Shown: positions 1 to 10,400, numbered from the stretch's first letter. The stretch is 64,000 nucleotides of DNA from Acidobacteriota bacterium (GCA_025463135.1 JAOAPY010000026.1:1-64000); one strand, 5' to 3'. Notes: a model not told the origin generated them from the letters alone. Numbers and translations: made by a program.

Positions 1-244
1 GCCGACCATGCCGGTCCACACCACGTTCTGCGTCGTGGGAAACTCCTGTGTCGCCAGTAGTTGTCCCGCTCAGTAAAAATTCTCTCGCTCAAGCCCGCTG
101 CCCACATAGCTGTAATCCGCCACGTTCTGACCAAAGACGTCGTACACCATCGTACGCGTTACGCCATCGACTGATGTTTGCACGCGCTGGCCTGAGCAAT
201 CGTAAACCTGTGCTTCTGTCCACGTTCCATTCGATGCGGTTAGA
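1..244 (-). pseudogene. RHS/YD-repeat protein fragment, disrupted
   Basis: The minus strand encodes about 80 residues closely matching an internal segment of the large RHS protein downstream (its coding bases about 2345-2590), including GTWTEAQVY and VADYSYVGSGLERENFY. Homology stops abruptly near base 240, so the 5' part is missing. Just after RENFY, at about 68-70, the frame has TGA where the intact copy has CGA (Arg). Beyond it the frame continues as AGQLLATQEFPTTQNVVWT to the window edge. It is therefore a 5'-truncated paralog with one nonsense change. Its remaining 3' part lies outside the window. Confidence 0.8.
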
Positions 245-246
245 AG

Positions 247-390
247 GAAGGGTGAATCCTGCCGCAAACCCGATCGCGAATCTCGGTTGAGCCTTCTGTG
301 GCGGGCGCAGGATCTCCGGCGAGATCTCGCCGTGGGCACATCGAGGTGGATGTCAGTGCGATCGAAGTAGTGGCCCAGAGATGCGGCACG
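247..390 (-). pseudogene. Remnant of a ComM/YifB-like Mg-chelatase family ATPase
   Basis: Three short minus-strand pieces in shifting frames read RISGPLL (about 387-368), DRTDIHLDVP (about 368-333) and EGSTEIRDRV (about 296-262). In ComM/YifB proteins the order ISGPLLDRIDIHxEVP, about 12 residues, then GESSxxIRxRV is typical, and the spacing here agrees. At least one frameshift separates the first two pieces and nothing else of the gene is present. The scrap joins directly onto the RHS fragment, so the junction looks like a recombination scar. The assignment rests on motif recognition only. Confidence 0.55.
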
Positions 391-446
391 TACTGCATTG
401 ACCCCCGTGCAGCAGCAATCTCTGGAACTTTGTCAATCCTTCTACT

Positions 447-932
447 CTAGTACTGGTCAGAGGATCCTTCCGACTCTATTGTTACGCTGTCCGCAGACAT
501 CTCAATCAGATTACCTTGATCAGTTCTCACCTTGAATGCCTCAATCGTTCCGCGCGACCAGTCGCGAGTCTCGCTAACGACTTCTCCCAAGCGTTGACCG
601 GTTTTCACGTCCCGAGCAACGCATCTTGGTTTGAATAAAATCTTCGGCTTCCAGTTTCTTAGACCAATCTCCAACAAGCAACGCACTAGCATCACGCCGA
701 ATAACATCTCAACTGGGCCGGATACTCGCATTCGTAAAAAAACCAGACCGGATATGGCACATACAAGAGTATAGAAACCGCGCCCTAATCTCTTCTGCCT
801 CCTTATTGCACGCTGGGGCTCCGGCAAAGAATCAATACCAGCCACTGCTGGCCACCAATAGACTGAGAGTATCCCCGCCAATCCGCTGATAATACCGAAC
901 ACAAAGATAATGTACACCGATCTTTCAATCAT
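447..932 (-). CDS. Small membrane protein, candidate RHS immunity protein
   Basis: A 161-residue protein of unknown family. Hydrophobic segments at about 5-28, 53-70 and 73-88 suggest two or three membrane spans, followed by a soluble C-terminal part of about 65 residues rich in charged and beta-prone residues. It lies 44 bases downstream of the RHS gene on the same strand. That is where immunity genes for RHS toxic tips usually sit, so an immunity role is a positional inference. No motif supports it directly, and an ordinary hypothetical membrane protein is equally possible. Confidence 0.6.
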   Translation of the reverse strand: MIERSVYIIFVFGIISGLAGILSVYWWPAVAGIDSLPEPQRAIRRQKRLGRGFYTLVCAISGLVFLRMRVSGPVEMLFGVMLVRCLLEIGLRNWKPKILFKPRCVARDVKTGQRLGEVVSETRDWSRGTIEAFKVRTDQGNLIEMSADSVTIESEGSSDQY

Positions 933-976
933 TGATTCCCCATTCCCAACTTGATAACCTGCCTTACAACTTTCCG

Positions 977-3900
977 TCAGCCTGGAGGGCCGTCACTATG
1001 ACATCGCTCAATATCTCTAAGATAATCCCTCTTATTGCCGAACGATTCTTTAATCAAGCTGGTCCAATACTTCCCAGCAACATAGACAGCAGAAGTGCCT
1101 GAAACAGCCGCCCTTCCTACTGCCTCAACCCTAAAGAGTCCGTCTATTCCAATATCGATAATCGTGGCACCTTCAACTGCCGCAAGTCCCTCTGCGCCAA
1201 AAACCAATGCACCGCCAACGGCCAAGCCCATCGCCGCGTTTGCGGCGGCTAGCTTGGCAAGGGTCCGAGCCTCCTTTCCCAAATACCGGCCGAGCGCTGC
1301 ATTCAAGCAGGCGTTAGTCTTTGCCTGAATTGATCGTAGAGTCTCTCCAGGAATGGGTTTCTCAGGAACAACGGTACTACTGGGATCCATCCCTTCCAAT
1401 AACCTGATTATTTCTATTGAGTGCCCGCTCTTCCAAGCGTCAAGAAAATAAGAGTTAAAAAGAGATCTTGGCTCCCAACGATCAACAATGACGTTATCGC
1501 ACTCTACCCACTTGTGTGTTTGGTCATCAAAGCACCACGCTAATCCTGTAGGATCTACAAGGTTCACCGGATCATTCTGCGTGTAGGAGTATCGATTAAA
1601 GCTTTGCGGATTTGCTATCGTCATACTGCCGCGATACGGATCAGGGCTAGTCCAGCGTCCGGAGAAACCTTCGTACTTTCTAAACAACGTATGATCCAGC
1701 CTTGATTTCTGGTCTCGTTCAGTCATACCGTAGTTCCAGCGATTGCCATCCGTCCAACCGTACTCTGACAGCGCGCTGCGGGAACCGATTCCGCCGCCGA
1801 TTTCTTCGCCGAAAGGTAAGTAGTCATGCCGCGCGGCCACGGTGCCGCTAGCGCTCAACACGGCGCGGGTAGTACCCTGAATATCCTGCAGTGCGTATCT
1901 CAGACCCGCACCCGCGAAGTCGCCCGAGATGACCACGTTGCTCAGAGTGTTGCCGCTCGAATACAGCGAGGTGTCAACCAACAACGGGTAAGTTGGGGTT
2001 ACGGTGTGCGAGTAAAAGACTGTGCCGTTCTTGCTGTATTTCACGTAGCCACCTTCTATCGCCACGCGAAATCGATCTCCGCTGGTCCAGGTCGCCTTCT
2101 GCCCCAGGCCGGTTCCGCCTTCGTAAACATACACCTTGCCTTCAGCGCGCTCGGTATAAATCGCATAATCTATGTCTGAGAAGTGTTCACCGCTGTTGCC
2201 GTGACTAAGGCCGTACATGCCGTAATCCAATAAATCTGCAGTGAATTCCGCGTATCCGTCTCCCGATACAATTGCCTGTGTCGAGGTAGCGCCGCCATCC
2301 CAATTGTTGGCAGCGGTCTTATATAGACTGTTTCCCGTGGCCGTGACACGAACCAAATTGGTCCAAATCACGTTCTGTGTGGTGGGAAATTCCTGTGTCG
2401 CCAGTAGTTGTCCCGCTCGATAAAAGTTTTCTCGCTCCAGCCCACTTCCAACATAGCTGTAATCGGCTACGTTCTGACCAAAGATGTCATACACCATCGT
2501 ACGCGTTACGCCATCGACGGACGTTTGCACTCGCTGGCCCGAGCAACCATATACCTGCGCTTCTGTCCAGGTGCCATTCGATGCCGAGGTCTGCCGACCA
2601 TTGGCGTCATACGCGTACTGGTAGGTCTGCGCATGAAACTTGAAATCCTGAGTGACGTTCCCGTTGTCGTCATAAGCGGCGACAGTCGAAACAAAGCGAT
2701 TATTATTGTTGCTGTTTTGGTAATCACTCTCCGACACCGCCGGCAGGCCCAACGCAGTGTTGGCGTCCTGTCGCTTATTACCATAGCGATCATAAGTGTA
2801 GGACTGCGAAAAGTTCGTCGCGCCGCCGACACTCGTCGTCGGATATTCGGTGACAGTGGAAAGCCTTCCCAACCTGTCGTACTTGAACCCCTGCATCCAC
2901 TGAACAGTACCGCTGCCACTGCCGAGAGTCGAAGTGATTTTCCCGATTTGACCCGTGTTGTCAGCTACCGCGACATTTCCAGTCGCCGCATCGAACGTGC
3001 CGTATGCGTAATCGTATTGCTGTATTACCGCGGAGCTTGTCGCCAACTTCAGTTGGCTGGGCTGCAAGGCGCGATTGTAAGTTCGAGTTTGGGTGGCGCC
3101 ATTCCCCCAGGTTTCTGCCGTGAGGCCGCCGCGCGAGTCAAAGGTGAAACCATTGGCAAGTGTGGTCGTGGTCCCGTTAATCGTCTGACTAACGCTCTTT
3201 AGTTTGCCGGCATACTCGTATTCATAACTGGCCACATGACCGCTCGGATAGGTCTCGCTCGCCAGCATATTACCGAGCTTGTAGGCATAGCCAAAGGTGT
3301 AGGTCGTCGAGCCGACTGCTTGTCGATGCGCGACGATGCGCCCAGCGGAGTCAAAATCATATTGCGTTGAGGTCGAAGGTGTTGAGCCAACTTGCGCGGT
3401 AGCAATGGTGGTAAGGCGGCCAGCGTTGGCGTAAGGCTGACTCTGCGCGTCGTTGCGCGTCTGATCGTAGGTGTAGGTCATCGTGGGCGTGCCCTGCGCC
3501 GTGCTGCTGTCGCCAACAAAGTACTGCACTTGCGTCAACCTGTTCAGATCGTCGCCGTAGACAAAATGAGTACGTGTGCCCTTCGCATCGTAGGAATCGG
3601 TAACCTGGCCGCTGCTGTTGTAGTTGAGCTTGCGCGACCAGTAATGGTTTCCGTGAACGTCGCCGACCGTATAGTAAGGCGCGTATTGCTCGACTTGCTT
3701 TTCGAGTTTCAAGCGGCCTAACGAGTCATACCCGAAGTATCGATGTTGGTCTCCCTGGCTGATGTGCTCAAGGTTGCCAAGGATGTCATATTCATAACTC
3801 GTTGGCTGACTCAGTAAGCCTGACGAGTTAAGTAGACTTCCGGTAGTCGGATCTGGTTCGTCCAGGCGGACAAGCCGGCCCAGCACGTCAATTTTCTGGC

Positions 3901-4597
3901 GCCTGATGCGCCCCGCCGCATCCGTGACAGTCGTTTGAATCCCGTCATATCCACTGTCCCAAGTGTCGTAACTAAGATTTACATGCGCGGTCGTGGTCGT
4001 GGTGCTGCCTTCACCCGTTGGTGTGTACACATCCGTCGTACGCCCGGTCACGTCATACGCGGTGGTCGTGACGGGATCGCCGCCGGCCGGATTCACGTGG
4101 AGGCCACCGCCGTAGCCACCAGTATGAAACGGGTTTGTGGTCAGAACATTGCGACCCATATTGTCGTAGCGCATGACTTGAGAGTCCCAGCTGGCGAGAG
4201 CGGGATCGGTAGTCGTGCCGTCATAAAAGACCTGCTTGACTGCGTCACGCCCATCATAAAAACGGTAGTAATCCGTCCAGTTGTTGATGGTCGTTCCGCT
4301 GGAATCTATTTTGGTCGAGACATTGATGTAGTAATGTCGTTGTCCCGCGCTATCGGCGATCAGGCTGTCGTCATAGAAGTAATGAATCTCGCGGCCGCTT
4401 GGTTCAACAATATAACTCGGCCGTAGCGAATCACTGCTGTAATAGTTAGTCGTGACCTTGCCGTTCTCATCGGTGGTGGTTACCACCAGCCCGGTGGGTA
4501 GATCATAAGTTGCACTGCTCGTAAAATGCAGACCGCCTGGGTTGCCGCTTGTGATGGAAGTTACATAGGCAACGCGGCCAGCTCTTGCTCTCAACAC
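977..4597 (-). CDS. RHS/YD-repeat protein with variable C-terminal tip
   Basis: A 1206-residue protein built from many YD repeats (for example YDSLGRLKLEKQV, YDRYGNKRQD, YDANGRQT). A beta-rich insertion at about 748-890 resembles a lectin/LamG-type domain. The RHS core ends at about 1000-1019 with SFNRYSYTQNDPVNLVDPTGL, the conserved cleavage-region signature. The last 187 residues are unrelated to the core. They contain a hydrophobic Ala/Gly stretch (about 1116-1150) and are the probable toxic or effector tip. The first available start is a GTG preceded at six codons by an in-frame TAA. The protein begins in mid-repeat with no signal peptide, so it is probably 5'-truncated. A segment is duplicated at the window start. 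Confidence 0.85.
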   Translation of the reverse strand: MLRARAGRVAYVTSITSGNPGGLHFTSSATYDLPTGLVVTTTDENGKVTTNYYSSDSLRPSYIVEPSGREIHYFYDDSLIADSAGQRHYYINVSTKIDSSGTTINNWTDYYRFYDGRDAVKQVFYDGTTTDPALASWDSQVMRYDNMGRNVLTTNPFHTGGYGGGLHVNPAGGDPVTTTAYDVTGRTTDVYTPTGEGSTTTTTAHVNLSYDTWDSGYDGIQTTVTDAAGRIRRQKIDVLGRLVRLDEPDPTTGSLLNSSGLLSQPTSYEYDILGNLEHISQGDQHRYFGYDSLGRLKLEKQVEQYAPYYTVGDVHGNHYWSRKLNYNSSGQVTDSYDAKGTRTHFVYGDDLNRLTQVQYFVGDSSTAQGTPTMTYTYDQTRNDAQSQPYANAGRLTTIATAQVGSTPSTSTQYDFDSAGRIVAHRQAVGSTTYTFGYAYKLGNMLASETYPSGHVASYEYEYAGKLKSVSQTINGTTTTLANGFTFDSRGGLTAETWGNGATQTRTYNRALQPSQLKLATSSAVIQQYDYAYGTFDAATGNVAVADNTGQIGKITSTLGSGSGTVQWMQGFKYDRLGRLSTVTEYPTTSVGGATNFSQSYTYDRYGNKRQDANTALGLPAVSESDYQNSNNNNRFVSTVAAYDDNGNVTQDFKFHAQTYQYAYDANGRQTSASNGTWTEAQVYGCSGQRVQTSVDGVTRTMVYDIFGQNVADYSYVGSGLERENFYRAGQLLATQEFPTTQNVIWTNLVRVTATGNSLYKTAANNWDGGATSTQAIVSGDGYAEFTADLLDYGMYGLSHGNSGEHFSDIDYAIYTERAEGKVYVYEGGTGLGQKATWTSGDRFRVAIEGGYVKYSKNGTVFYSHTVTPTYPLLVDTSLYSSGNTLSNVVISGDFAGAGLRYALQDIQGTTRAVLSASGTVAARHDYLPFGEEIGGGIGSRSALSEYGWTDGNRWNYGMTERDQKSRLDHTLFRKYEGFSGRWTSPDPYRGSMTIANPQSFNRYSYTQNDPVNLVDPTGLAWCFDDQTHKWVECDNVIVDRWEPRSLFNSYFLDAWKSGHSIEIIRLLEGMDPSSTVVPEKPIPGETLRSIQAKTNACLNAALGRYLGKEARTLAKLAAANAAMGLAVGGALVFGAEGLAAVEGATIIDIGIDGLFRVEAVGRAAVSGTSAVYVAGKYWTSLIKESFGNKRDYLRDIERCHSDGPPG

Positions 4598-4836
4598 TGC
4601 GTTAGGGTCCGATTATTTAGGCCGCAAAGGTAACGAAGTTCCAAGTCCCTGTGAAGATTGTTTGAGCTGCGCGAGTGATGCTGCCCCTGGGATAAAAATT
4701 CAGTGAAGAGTTTGCGTGGGACTAATTGTTGGTTAGAGACACGTAAAGACCGAATGCAATGGATTCACCCTATGCTTATGAAATGAGCATGTCAAGGTGG
4801 CTTTACTCTCGGGTAGTGGGTCAGTTTCGCAGCAAA

Positions 4837-4892
4837 TGTCCGACAAACTTTAGTTTGTCGCGGCGTTACGACAAGCTAAAGCTCATCGGACA
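4837..4892. repeat. Imperfect inverted repeat in the gap 4598-4955
   Basis: Arms of 24 bases at 4837-4860 and 4869-4892 pair with few mismatches around an 8-base loop, giving a strong hairpin without a T tract. The rest of the 358-base gap holds no convincing gene. A sequence at about 4903-4923 resembles the end of the GTACCACCTGC repeat family found at 21729-21862. Confidence 0.6.
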
Positions 4893-4955
4893 TCAAACTC
4901 GCAGGTGGTACTCACCTGAGTTTGGTTATCTGCCTTCCGCTTTCCGCTTTCGAGG

Positions 4956-6968
4956 TTAGAGGATCACAATCGTGGGGCGATTACTGCGCTGGCCGTTGAC
5001 GATGAGGGTCAGGTCAATCAAGCCCGAGCCTTGCAACTCGGGAATGAGAACAACGTTGATATGATCCAGCCCGGCGATTAGGCTCTCGCCTCCCGCAAAT
5101 TCAACCGGCAAGCGATAGGTGCGACCGTCCTGTGTATGAGCTTCGATGGTGACCGACTCGGCAAGATTGGGGATCAGGACGCCATTAACCCAGACATCAT
5201 TGCTCGGATCAAAGTTTGCCGCGTTGCCTACTACCCCGGAAGCGAAAATCATTAGTCGGGTTCGCTTATCATTACTGAAGTTCTCTTGAGTGATAACAGA
5301 TACCGTGGTCGCGGAAGTTTGACGACCTATATTCAAAGCCAACACTGGACCGGCGGTGTCACCCGTTATGGTGACGAGTCGAAGTGACGATATCGGCGTT
5401 GGTGTCGGTGTCGGTGTTGGTGTCGGAGTCGGAGTCGGTGTTGGCGTCGGTGTTGGTGTCGGCGTTGGTGTTGGTGTCGGCGTCGGTGTCGGCGTTGGTG
5501 TCGGCGTCGGCGTTGGTGTCGGTGTCGGCGTTGGCGTTGGCGTTGGCGTCGGTGTTGGCGTTGGCGTTGGCGTGGGGACCGCGAGCACAACCAAATGCTC
5601 GATTGTCAGCGAGCCACTCACACCCGCGTCAAAAATAACTGGACAGAAGACCCGAGGCGAGAAGGCATCGTTAACGCAGGACTGATCCAGCGTCCCGCGC
5701 GAGCCTGTTCCCTGGGTACCGACAACACTGTAGACGATGGACGGCCCCAACCTGATAAACACACCATCCATATCCACGGTCACACGGCTTCCCACCGGCG
5801 GTCCCGAAGTCGGCGTGGGAGTCGGAGTAGGTGTCGGCGAAGAACCAACGATCGTGATATTCAGATCAACATATGCTGGGTTGTTGCCGCCACTACCGGC
5901 GAAAGTAATTGAGTTGCCATTCGGATCCGTGAACGTTCGCCCCAACAGCAAGGGAGCATCCAGGAATCCCGATGCCGAGCCGGGTGTCATATCCAGCAAC
6001 ATCACACCACCCCAATTCACCAACAACCCAATGCCTTGCCGGTACTCGATCCAATAATCCTTCGACTGAAACCCCGGAATGCGCAGACCATAGATTCTGG
6101 TTGGATCAATTGCCGTCTCACGATCCTGAGCATGAATGCGATACGACCCGCTGGTAGTGACGCGGGGAATGTTTGCCGGCGGCATCCAGCCCATCTCGTT
6201 CTTGTGGAACAGGTTGAAATTGGATTGCGTTTGTTCCGTCCCAAATACGTCAAAGGGATCGGCAATGCCACTTGGCGCCGGGGCGCCACAACCCGTGCAA
6301 TTTCCAAAGATCGTACCGTCCGTGGTCTGCCAGCCATTGGCCCGATTGGCCATGTGCAAATAGAAGTCGACTATGAATCCTTCGATTCCGTAGGTATTGT
6401 TCAGAATGTCTGCCGGCTCCAGCCAAAACCAGTCGCCTCCAGTGGTGAGATAGCTGCTGAAGACTCCATAAAAACGCGGTATGTAGACAATGTTCAGGTC
6501 GTACTGAGAATAGTTGTAACCCTGGGCCAGGGCGAGGGCGCGCGCGTCGGCCAGGACCGCAGTGGTGCGCCCCGAAAGACCCTGATAGTAACTTACGGGC
6601 TGAGGCAGTGTGACGACCGGCCCGACATTCCACGTCAGGGAAAACTGATTGTAGGAATAGGCGCTGAAGTCAGAGTTCGCCACGCCGGCATTTGTATTTA
6701 AACTCGCGTCCGTTGGGAGCGTTCCGTTAGGATCATCGGGAAAGCGCGCCCGAATGAACAACAAACTCTTTTGGCCGTGAGAATGGTCCAGGCGTGCCGG
6801 GATGTTGGTGCTGAAGAGAGCTCCGGTTTGCGAAGCATTGCTCGAGCGCGCCTTGATTCCTACGGGCGCCCATACGATCAGAAATAAGATTATGAATGCG
6901 ATCGCAGAAAAGAGTACCGCAACACGAAAGTCCGACCATCCTCGAAGGTTATTGCGACAACTCATCAA
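4956..6968 (-). CDS. Secreted gametolysin/M6-M11-like protein, zinc motif lost
   Basis: A 670-residue exported protein. An N-terminal membrane segment at about 17-38 acts as signal or anchor. Residues about 60-350 resemble the gametolysin (M11/M6-like) metalloprotease fold, with the downstream signatures [19 protein letters not shown] and YWIEYRQ. Where these enzymes have HExxHxxxxH, this protein reads [17 protein letters not shown] (about 192-208), so the Glu and both first histidines are missing. Residues about 388-460 form an SH3-like module ([17 protein letters not shown]), 465-524 a Thr-Pro run, and 530-670 a C-terminal domain shared with the next gene. It may be a binding protein or a dead protease. 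Fold assignment is by motif. Confidence 0.65.
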   Translation of the reverse strand: MMSCRNNLRGWSDFRVAVLFSAIAFIILFLIVWAPVGIKARSSNASQTGALFSTNIPARLDHSHGQKSLLFIRARFPDDPNGTLPTDASLNTNAGVANSDFSAYSYNQFSLTWNVGPVVTLPQPVSYYQGLSGRTTAVLADARALALAQGYNYSQYDLNIVYIPRFYGVFSSYLTTGGDWFWLEPADILNNTYGIEGFIVDFYLHMANRANGWQTTDGTIFGNCTGCGAPAPSGIADPFDVFGTEQTQSNFNLFHKNEMGWMPPANIPRVTTSGSYRIHAQDRETAIDPTRIYGLRIPGFQSKDYWIEYRQGIGLLVNWGGVMLLDMTPGSASGFLDAPLLLGRTFTDPNGNSITFAGSGGNNPAYVDLNITIVGSSPTPTPTPTPTSGPPVGSRVTVDMDGVFIRLGPSIVYSVVGTQGTGSRGTLDQSCVNDAFSPRVFCPVIFDAGVSGSLTIEHLVVLAVPTPTPTPTPTPTPTPTPTPTPTPTPTPTPTPTPTPTPTPTPTPTPTPTPTPTPTPTPTPTPISSLRLVTITGDTAGPVLALNIGRQTSATTVSVITQENFSNDKRTRLMIFASGVVGNAANFDPSNDVWVNGVLIPNLAESVTIEAHTQDGRTYRLPVEFAGGESLIAGLDHINVVLIPELQGSGLIDLTLIVNGQRSNRPTIVIL
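5397..5573. repeat. Thr-Pro coding hexanucleotide-type repeat
   Basis: About 177 bases of GGCGTT/GGTGTC-type units encode an unbroken Thr-Pro run in the minus-strand protein. Synonymous third positions vary, so it is maintained as coding sequence and is not a pure microsatellite. The opposite strand reads Val-Gly repeats that are artefacts. Confidence 0.9.
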
Positions 6969-7308
6969 TGAATAAAGTCTTTCTTAAGATTCCCGCTTGC
7001 AGTCACACTATTCGCAATCCGCGCAGGGAAAGAATCCAGATCGCAATCTTTCCTTGAGACCTAAAGCCGTCTCGAACTCTTCTATTTTTATGGCCCCTAA
7101 TATGTTGTAGTGGTGAGAAAAATCGGCAGATGATTGAGAAGACATCCACCAGTGGTGAGACTGCACTCTACTAAGGCGGCGACACTTTAGTGCACTCATA
7201 GCCTTGCTGTCAAATTTGCGAATCACCGTAGGAGTAGATTTTATTTTGAGCAACAGGATTTGTGGAGCTTGGCGGTTACTGATCCAGTTGATTGAATGTG
7301 GAACTATA
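6969..7308. other. Gap without a supported gene
   Basis: About 340 bases between the two secreted-protein genes. A minus-strand open frame (7008-7346) crosses most of it, but it has no recognisable motif or ribosome-binding site and runs into the foldback repeat at 7309, so it is not called. No promoter or riboswitch for the 4956-6968 gene could be identified. Confidence 0.5.
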
Positions 7309-7421
7309 CAGAATCGGGAGCGGCAGCGACCGGATCCTGCAGTCAACCGGATTTGCTTGTGTGTTTAGAAAACGTGTTGCCAGTTGAGTGAAGGATCCGG
7401 TTGCCACCGCTCCCGATTCTG
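7309..7421. repeat. Foldback element, 29-base arms
   Basis: Arms at 7309-7337 and 7393-7421 (outer end CAGAATCGGGAGCGG) are inverted copies matching at about 25 of 29 positions, around a 55-base AT-richer centre. It directly abuts the terminator hairpin at 7422-7456. No coding sequence lies inside. Confidence 0.75.
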
Positions 7422-7456
7422 AAAAAAGGGTGGCCTCCGCATTGGAAGCCACCCTC
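7422..7456 (-). terminator. Rho-independent terminator of the 1.3-kaa secreted protein gene
   Basis: On the minus strand a stem AGGGTGGCTTCC / GGAGGCCACCCT closes a 5-base loop (AATGC) and is followed at once by TTTTTT. It starts about 28 bases after the stop codon at 7484 and has the classical GC-rich stem plus U tract. Confidence 0.85.
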
Positions 7457-7483
7457 TTATCAAACCATCATTCTGATTCCCTA

Positions 7484-10400
7484 TCAGGGAACCACGATCG
7501 TCGGCGCGTTACTGCGTCGTCCGTTGACGATGATCGTCAGATCAACAGTACCGGCGCCTTGCAATTGCGGCACCAGCACGACGTTGATTTGGTCTAATCC
7601 CGGCAAAGCGCCGCGCGCGCCGGCAAACTCCACCGGCAATTGATAAACCCGATTGTCCTGAGTGTGAGCTTCGACGATCACAGATTCGCACAGGTTCTGA
7701 ATAACTGCGTTGCCTTCGGATATGTCATTGCTCGTATCCGTGTTGGCCGCGCTGCCGCTTACACCAGTCGCGAAGAAGGTGACGCGCGTGCGTTTGTCGG
7801 AGCTAAGGTTGACCTCAGTAGTGACCGACATTTGCTCCATTAATTGCTTTGCATCGTTGACCACCAGGGCGGGGCCAACTTCATCGTCCGCCATTGTCAT
7901 GATCCTGGTTACGTCAGGTGTAACGCTAATCGTGCCCTTTGATACGAAACCAGCCTGCGACACTACGATCACTTCGGCATCGCCCAGGGGAAGATTCGCC
8001 GGCACAAAGAACGTCACGCGTGTGGGTGAAACAAAGAAGACCGGGACGGATTGTCCGCCCACTGAAACACTGACGCCTTCCAATTCATAAGGCATGCCAC
8101 TACCGGAGTTCAGGTCGGCAAACTTTGTTTGCGTGCTCAGCGGTGCAACAGCATCGCCGAAAATGGAACCGAGACTGGCGGGTGAAACCAGTCCATCAGC
8201 AACGGGTCCCAGCCCAGATCTTGCAGCGCCGATAGTCAGGATCATTCTGGCATTCACGAATATCGCCAGCTGAATAGTCTCTGGAGTGATCTGGCCATAA
8301 CGCATCAGGTCTTCAGTGACAGCAAGGTGGCCAATGGTGCGTTCGAGGTGCGCCTTCATACTTGCCGAAGGTCCCGTCTGACCGGCCAGCGCCGCATCGG
8401 CGCGCGCGAAATAATATGCAGCCATCAATTGCGAAGCGATTTGCCCGCTCGAGTCGCCGAACAGATTTCTTTCGTCCGTGAAGTCTCTATAAGCCTGTTG
8501 GATTTCAGCCGCCAGCGCATCGAGATTTGCGGCCACCGCCGTTGCGGGTGTTGCTTCGCCATTGGCTGCTCCAGCATAAGGGCTGCTGGGCCATAAGAAT
8601 CCGGCAACGATAGTGTTGGCGAGTTCCCTCGCATGGTTCACACTCTCGGGCGACCTAATCACGTTTACGGAAACGCTCTGCGAGAAGGCGGTTGCGCCCG
8701 AGTTGTCGAAGGCTTTCGCCGACAAGCTGTAAACACCGCTGGAAACGTTGGTCCAGACAAAGGTGTAAGGCGATGATGCCGTGCCGCCGAGCAGGACGCC
8801 GTCGGCATAGAAGTCAACTCTCACGACCTGGCCGTCAGAATCTGTGGCATTCGCGGTTAGAGTAATATTGGCGCCCATAACGACACTTGATCCATTGAGC
8901 GGCGAGACAATATTGACACTCGGCGCCACGTTTGGTGAGGGCGTCGGAGTTGGCGTCGGCGTCGGCGTTGGAGTTGGCGTCGGAGTCGGAGTTGGCGTCG
9001 GTGTTGGAGTCGGAGTCGGAGTCGGAGTCGGAGTCGGCGTTGGAGTCGGAGTTGGCGTCGGCGTCGGAGTCGGCGTAGGCGTCGGCGTTGGAGTCGGCGT
9101 AGGCGTAGGTGTTGGTGTAGACAGCACAACCACATGCTCGACCGTTAATGCACCGCTTACGCCGGCGTCGAAAGAGACATGGCAGAAGATGCGAGGCGAA
9201 GCAGGATCATAAAGGCACTGTTGATCGAGCGTTCCGCGAGCGGTGGTGCCCTGAGTACCGATAACCGCGTAGATTATCGATGGACCGGACCTGATAAATA
9301 CACCATCGATATCGACCGCTACCCTGGCGCCGACGCTTGGTCCCGGAGCCGGACTCGCATTCGGCGTCGGCGTCGGACTGGGTGTCGGCGTCGGACTCGC
9401 TGTTGGTGTGGGAGTAGGGGTCGGTGTTGGAGTCGCCGTCGGAGTTGGCGTCGCAGTTGGCGATGGGGTCGGTGTCGGTGTCGGCATGGCTGCGTTGGAC
9501 AGCGCCTGATTCAACTGATTGATGTTGACGCCGATGTCCGTGCCATCGCTCGCCGCGTTATGGGCGGGGCTGGTTGCCTGTACCATCCAATCAGTGAGAA
9601 CCGTCGAATTGCTTCCCGCAAATCTAACCGCCGCCCAGCTCGGGGCTGCCAGGTTCGTTGATCCCGGGAAATTACCCAGCGGATTTGCTCCGGGAACATT
9701 CATGGCAAACAAATTGTGATCTTGCGTGGGATTGCTGAAACAATTCAGGTATGCAGTACCGCCAGCCGGCATATTACAAATAGCTGTATAAGTTCCGGCG
9801 TCCACCAGATTATCCCGGACAGTAACTCCCGTTGCTTGAGTCACCTGATAGTAGGGAGCCTGAACGCCTCCCGGGCCTCCGTTTGAGGGTCCGGCTGCGA
9901 GCAAAGACGTACCGGTATTGAAATTCGGAAATCCACCGACACAGGTGTTGTGCGTGATAGTCAGGTTTGCCGCCGCTCCGCTCACATTGACGCAAGAGCC
10001 ATCGGTAACGTCCCGGTTGAGTGCCAGGTTATTGTCAACCAGAATGTCATGACCCTGGGTCGAAATGCTGATGTAATCCGTCAGCGACAACATCACCATC
10101 TGCGTGTAAGACAGGAACCAGTTGTTTCTGATGGTCAGGTTAGCTGAGGTGCACCAGGGACAACCCCCGTTTTGGTTTACCGTAGTAACCGCCAGCGTGC
10201 CCGGAAAGCCGCCAAAAATATTCCCTTCAAAGCGACAGTTTAGGCAGCTCTTGGTTTCGATGAATCCCTTTGGGTGGTTACCGTTAGTGGCTTGATGAAC
10301 AGTACTGAAGTCAACCGGCAAATTAAAAGTATTGCGTGTGACCGTCAGGTCGGAAGGCTGCGTTCCGGCCCAAACGACTTGGCCGGGAACCGCCGGCGTC

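Noticed and set aside
2408-3202. 264-codon plus-strand open frame inside the RHS gene.
   Set aside because: It is antisense to well-conserved YD repeats and shows no protein motif. It is a codon-bias shadow.
4759-4959. 66-codon plus-strand open frame upstream of the RHS gene.
   Set aside because: It is translated across an inverted repeat and a repeat-family end, and has no convincing start site or motif.
5356-5685. Plus-strand open frames reading long Val-Gly repeats opposite the Thr-Pro runs (also 8844-9212).
   Set aside because: They are the reverse reading of the Thr-Pro coding repeats of clearly real minus-strand proteins and have no start signal or other domain.
7008-7346. 112-codon minus-strand open frame between the secreted-protein genes.
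   Set aside because: No recognisable motif or ribosome-binding site, and it starts inside a foldback repeat.
8935-9120. Possible CRISPR-like or satellite array because of the regular short units.
   Set aside because: Units are six bases, have no spacers, and encode a Thr-Pro linker in frame.
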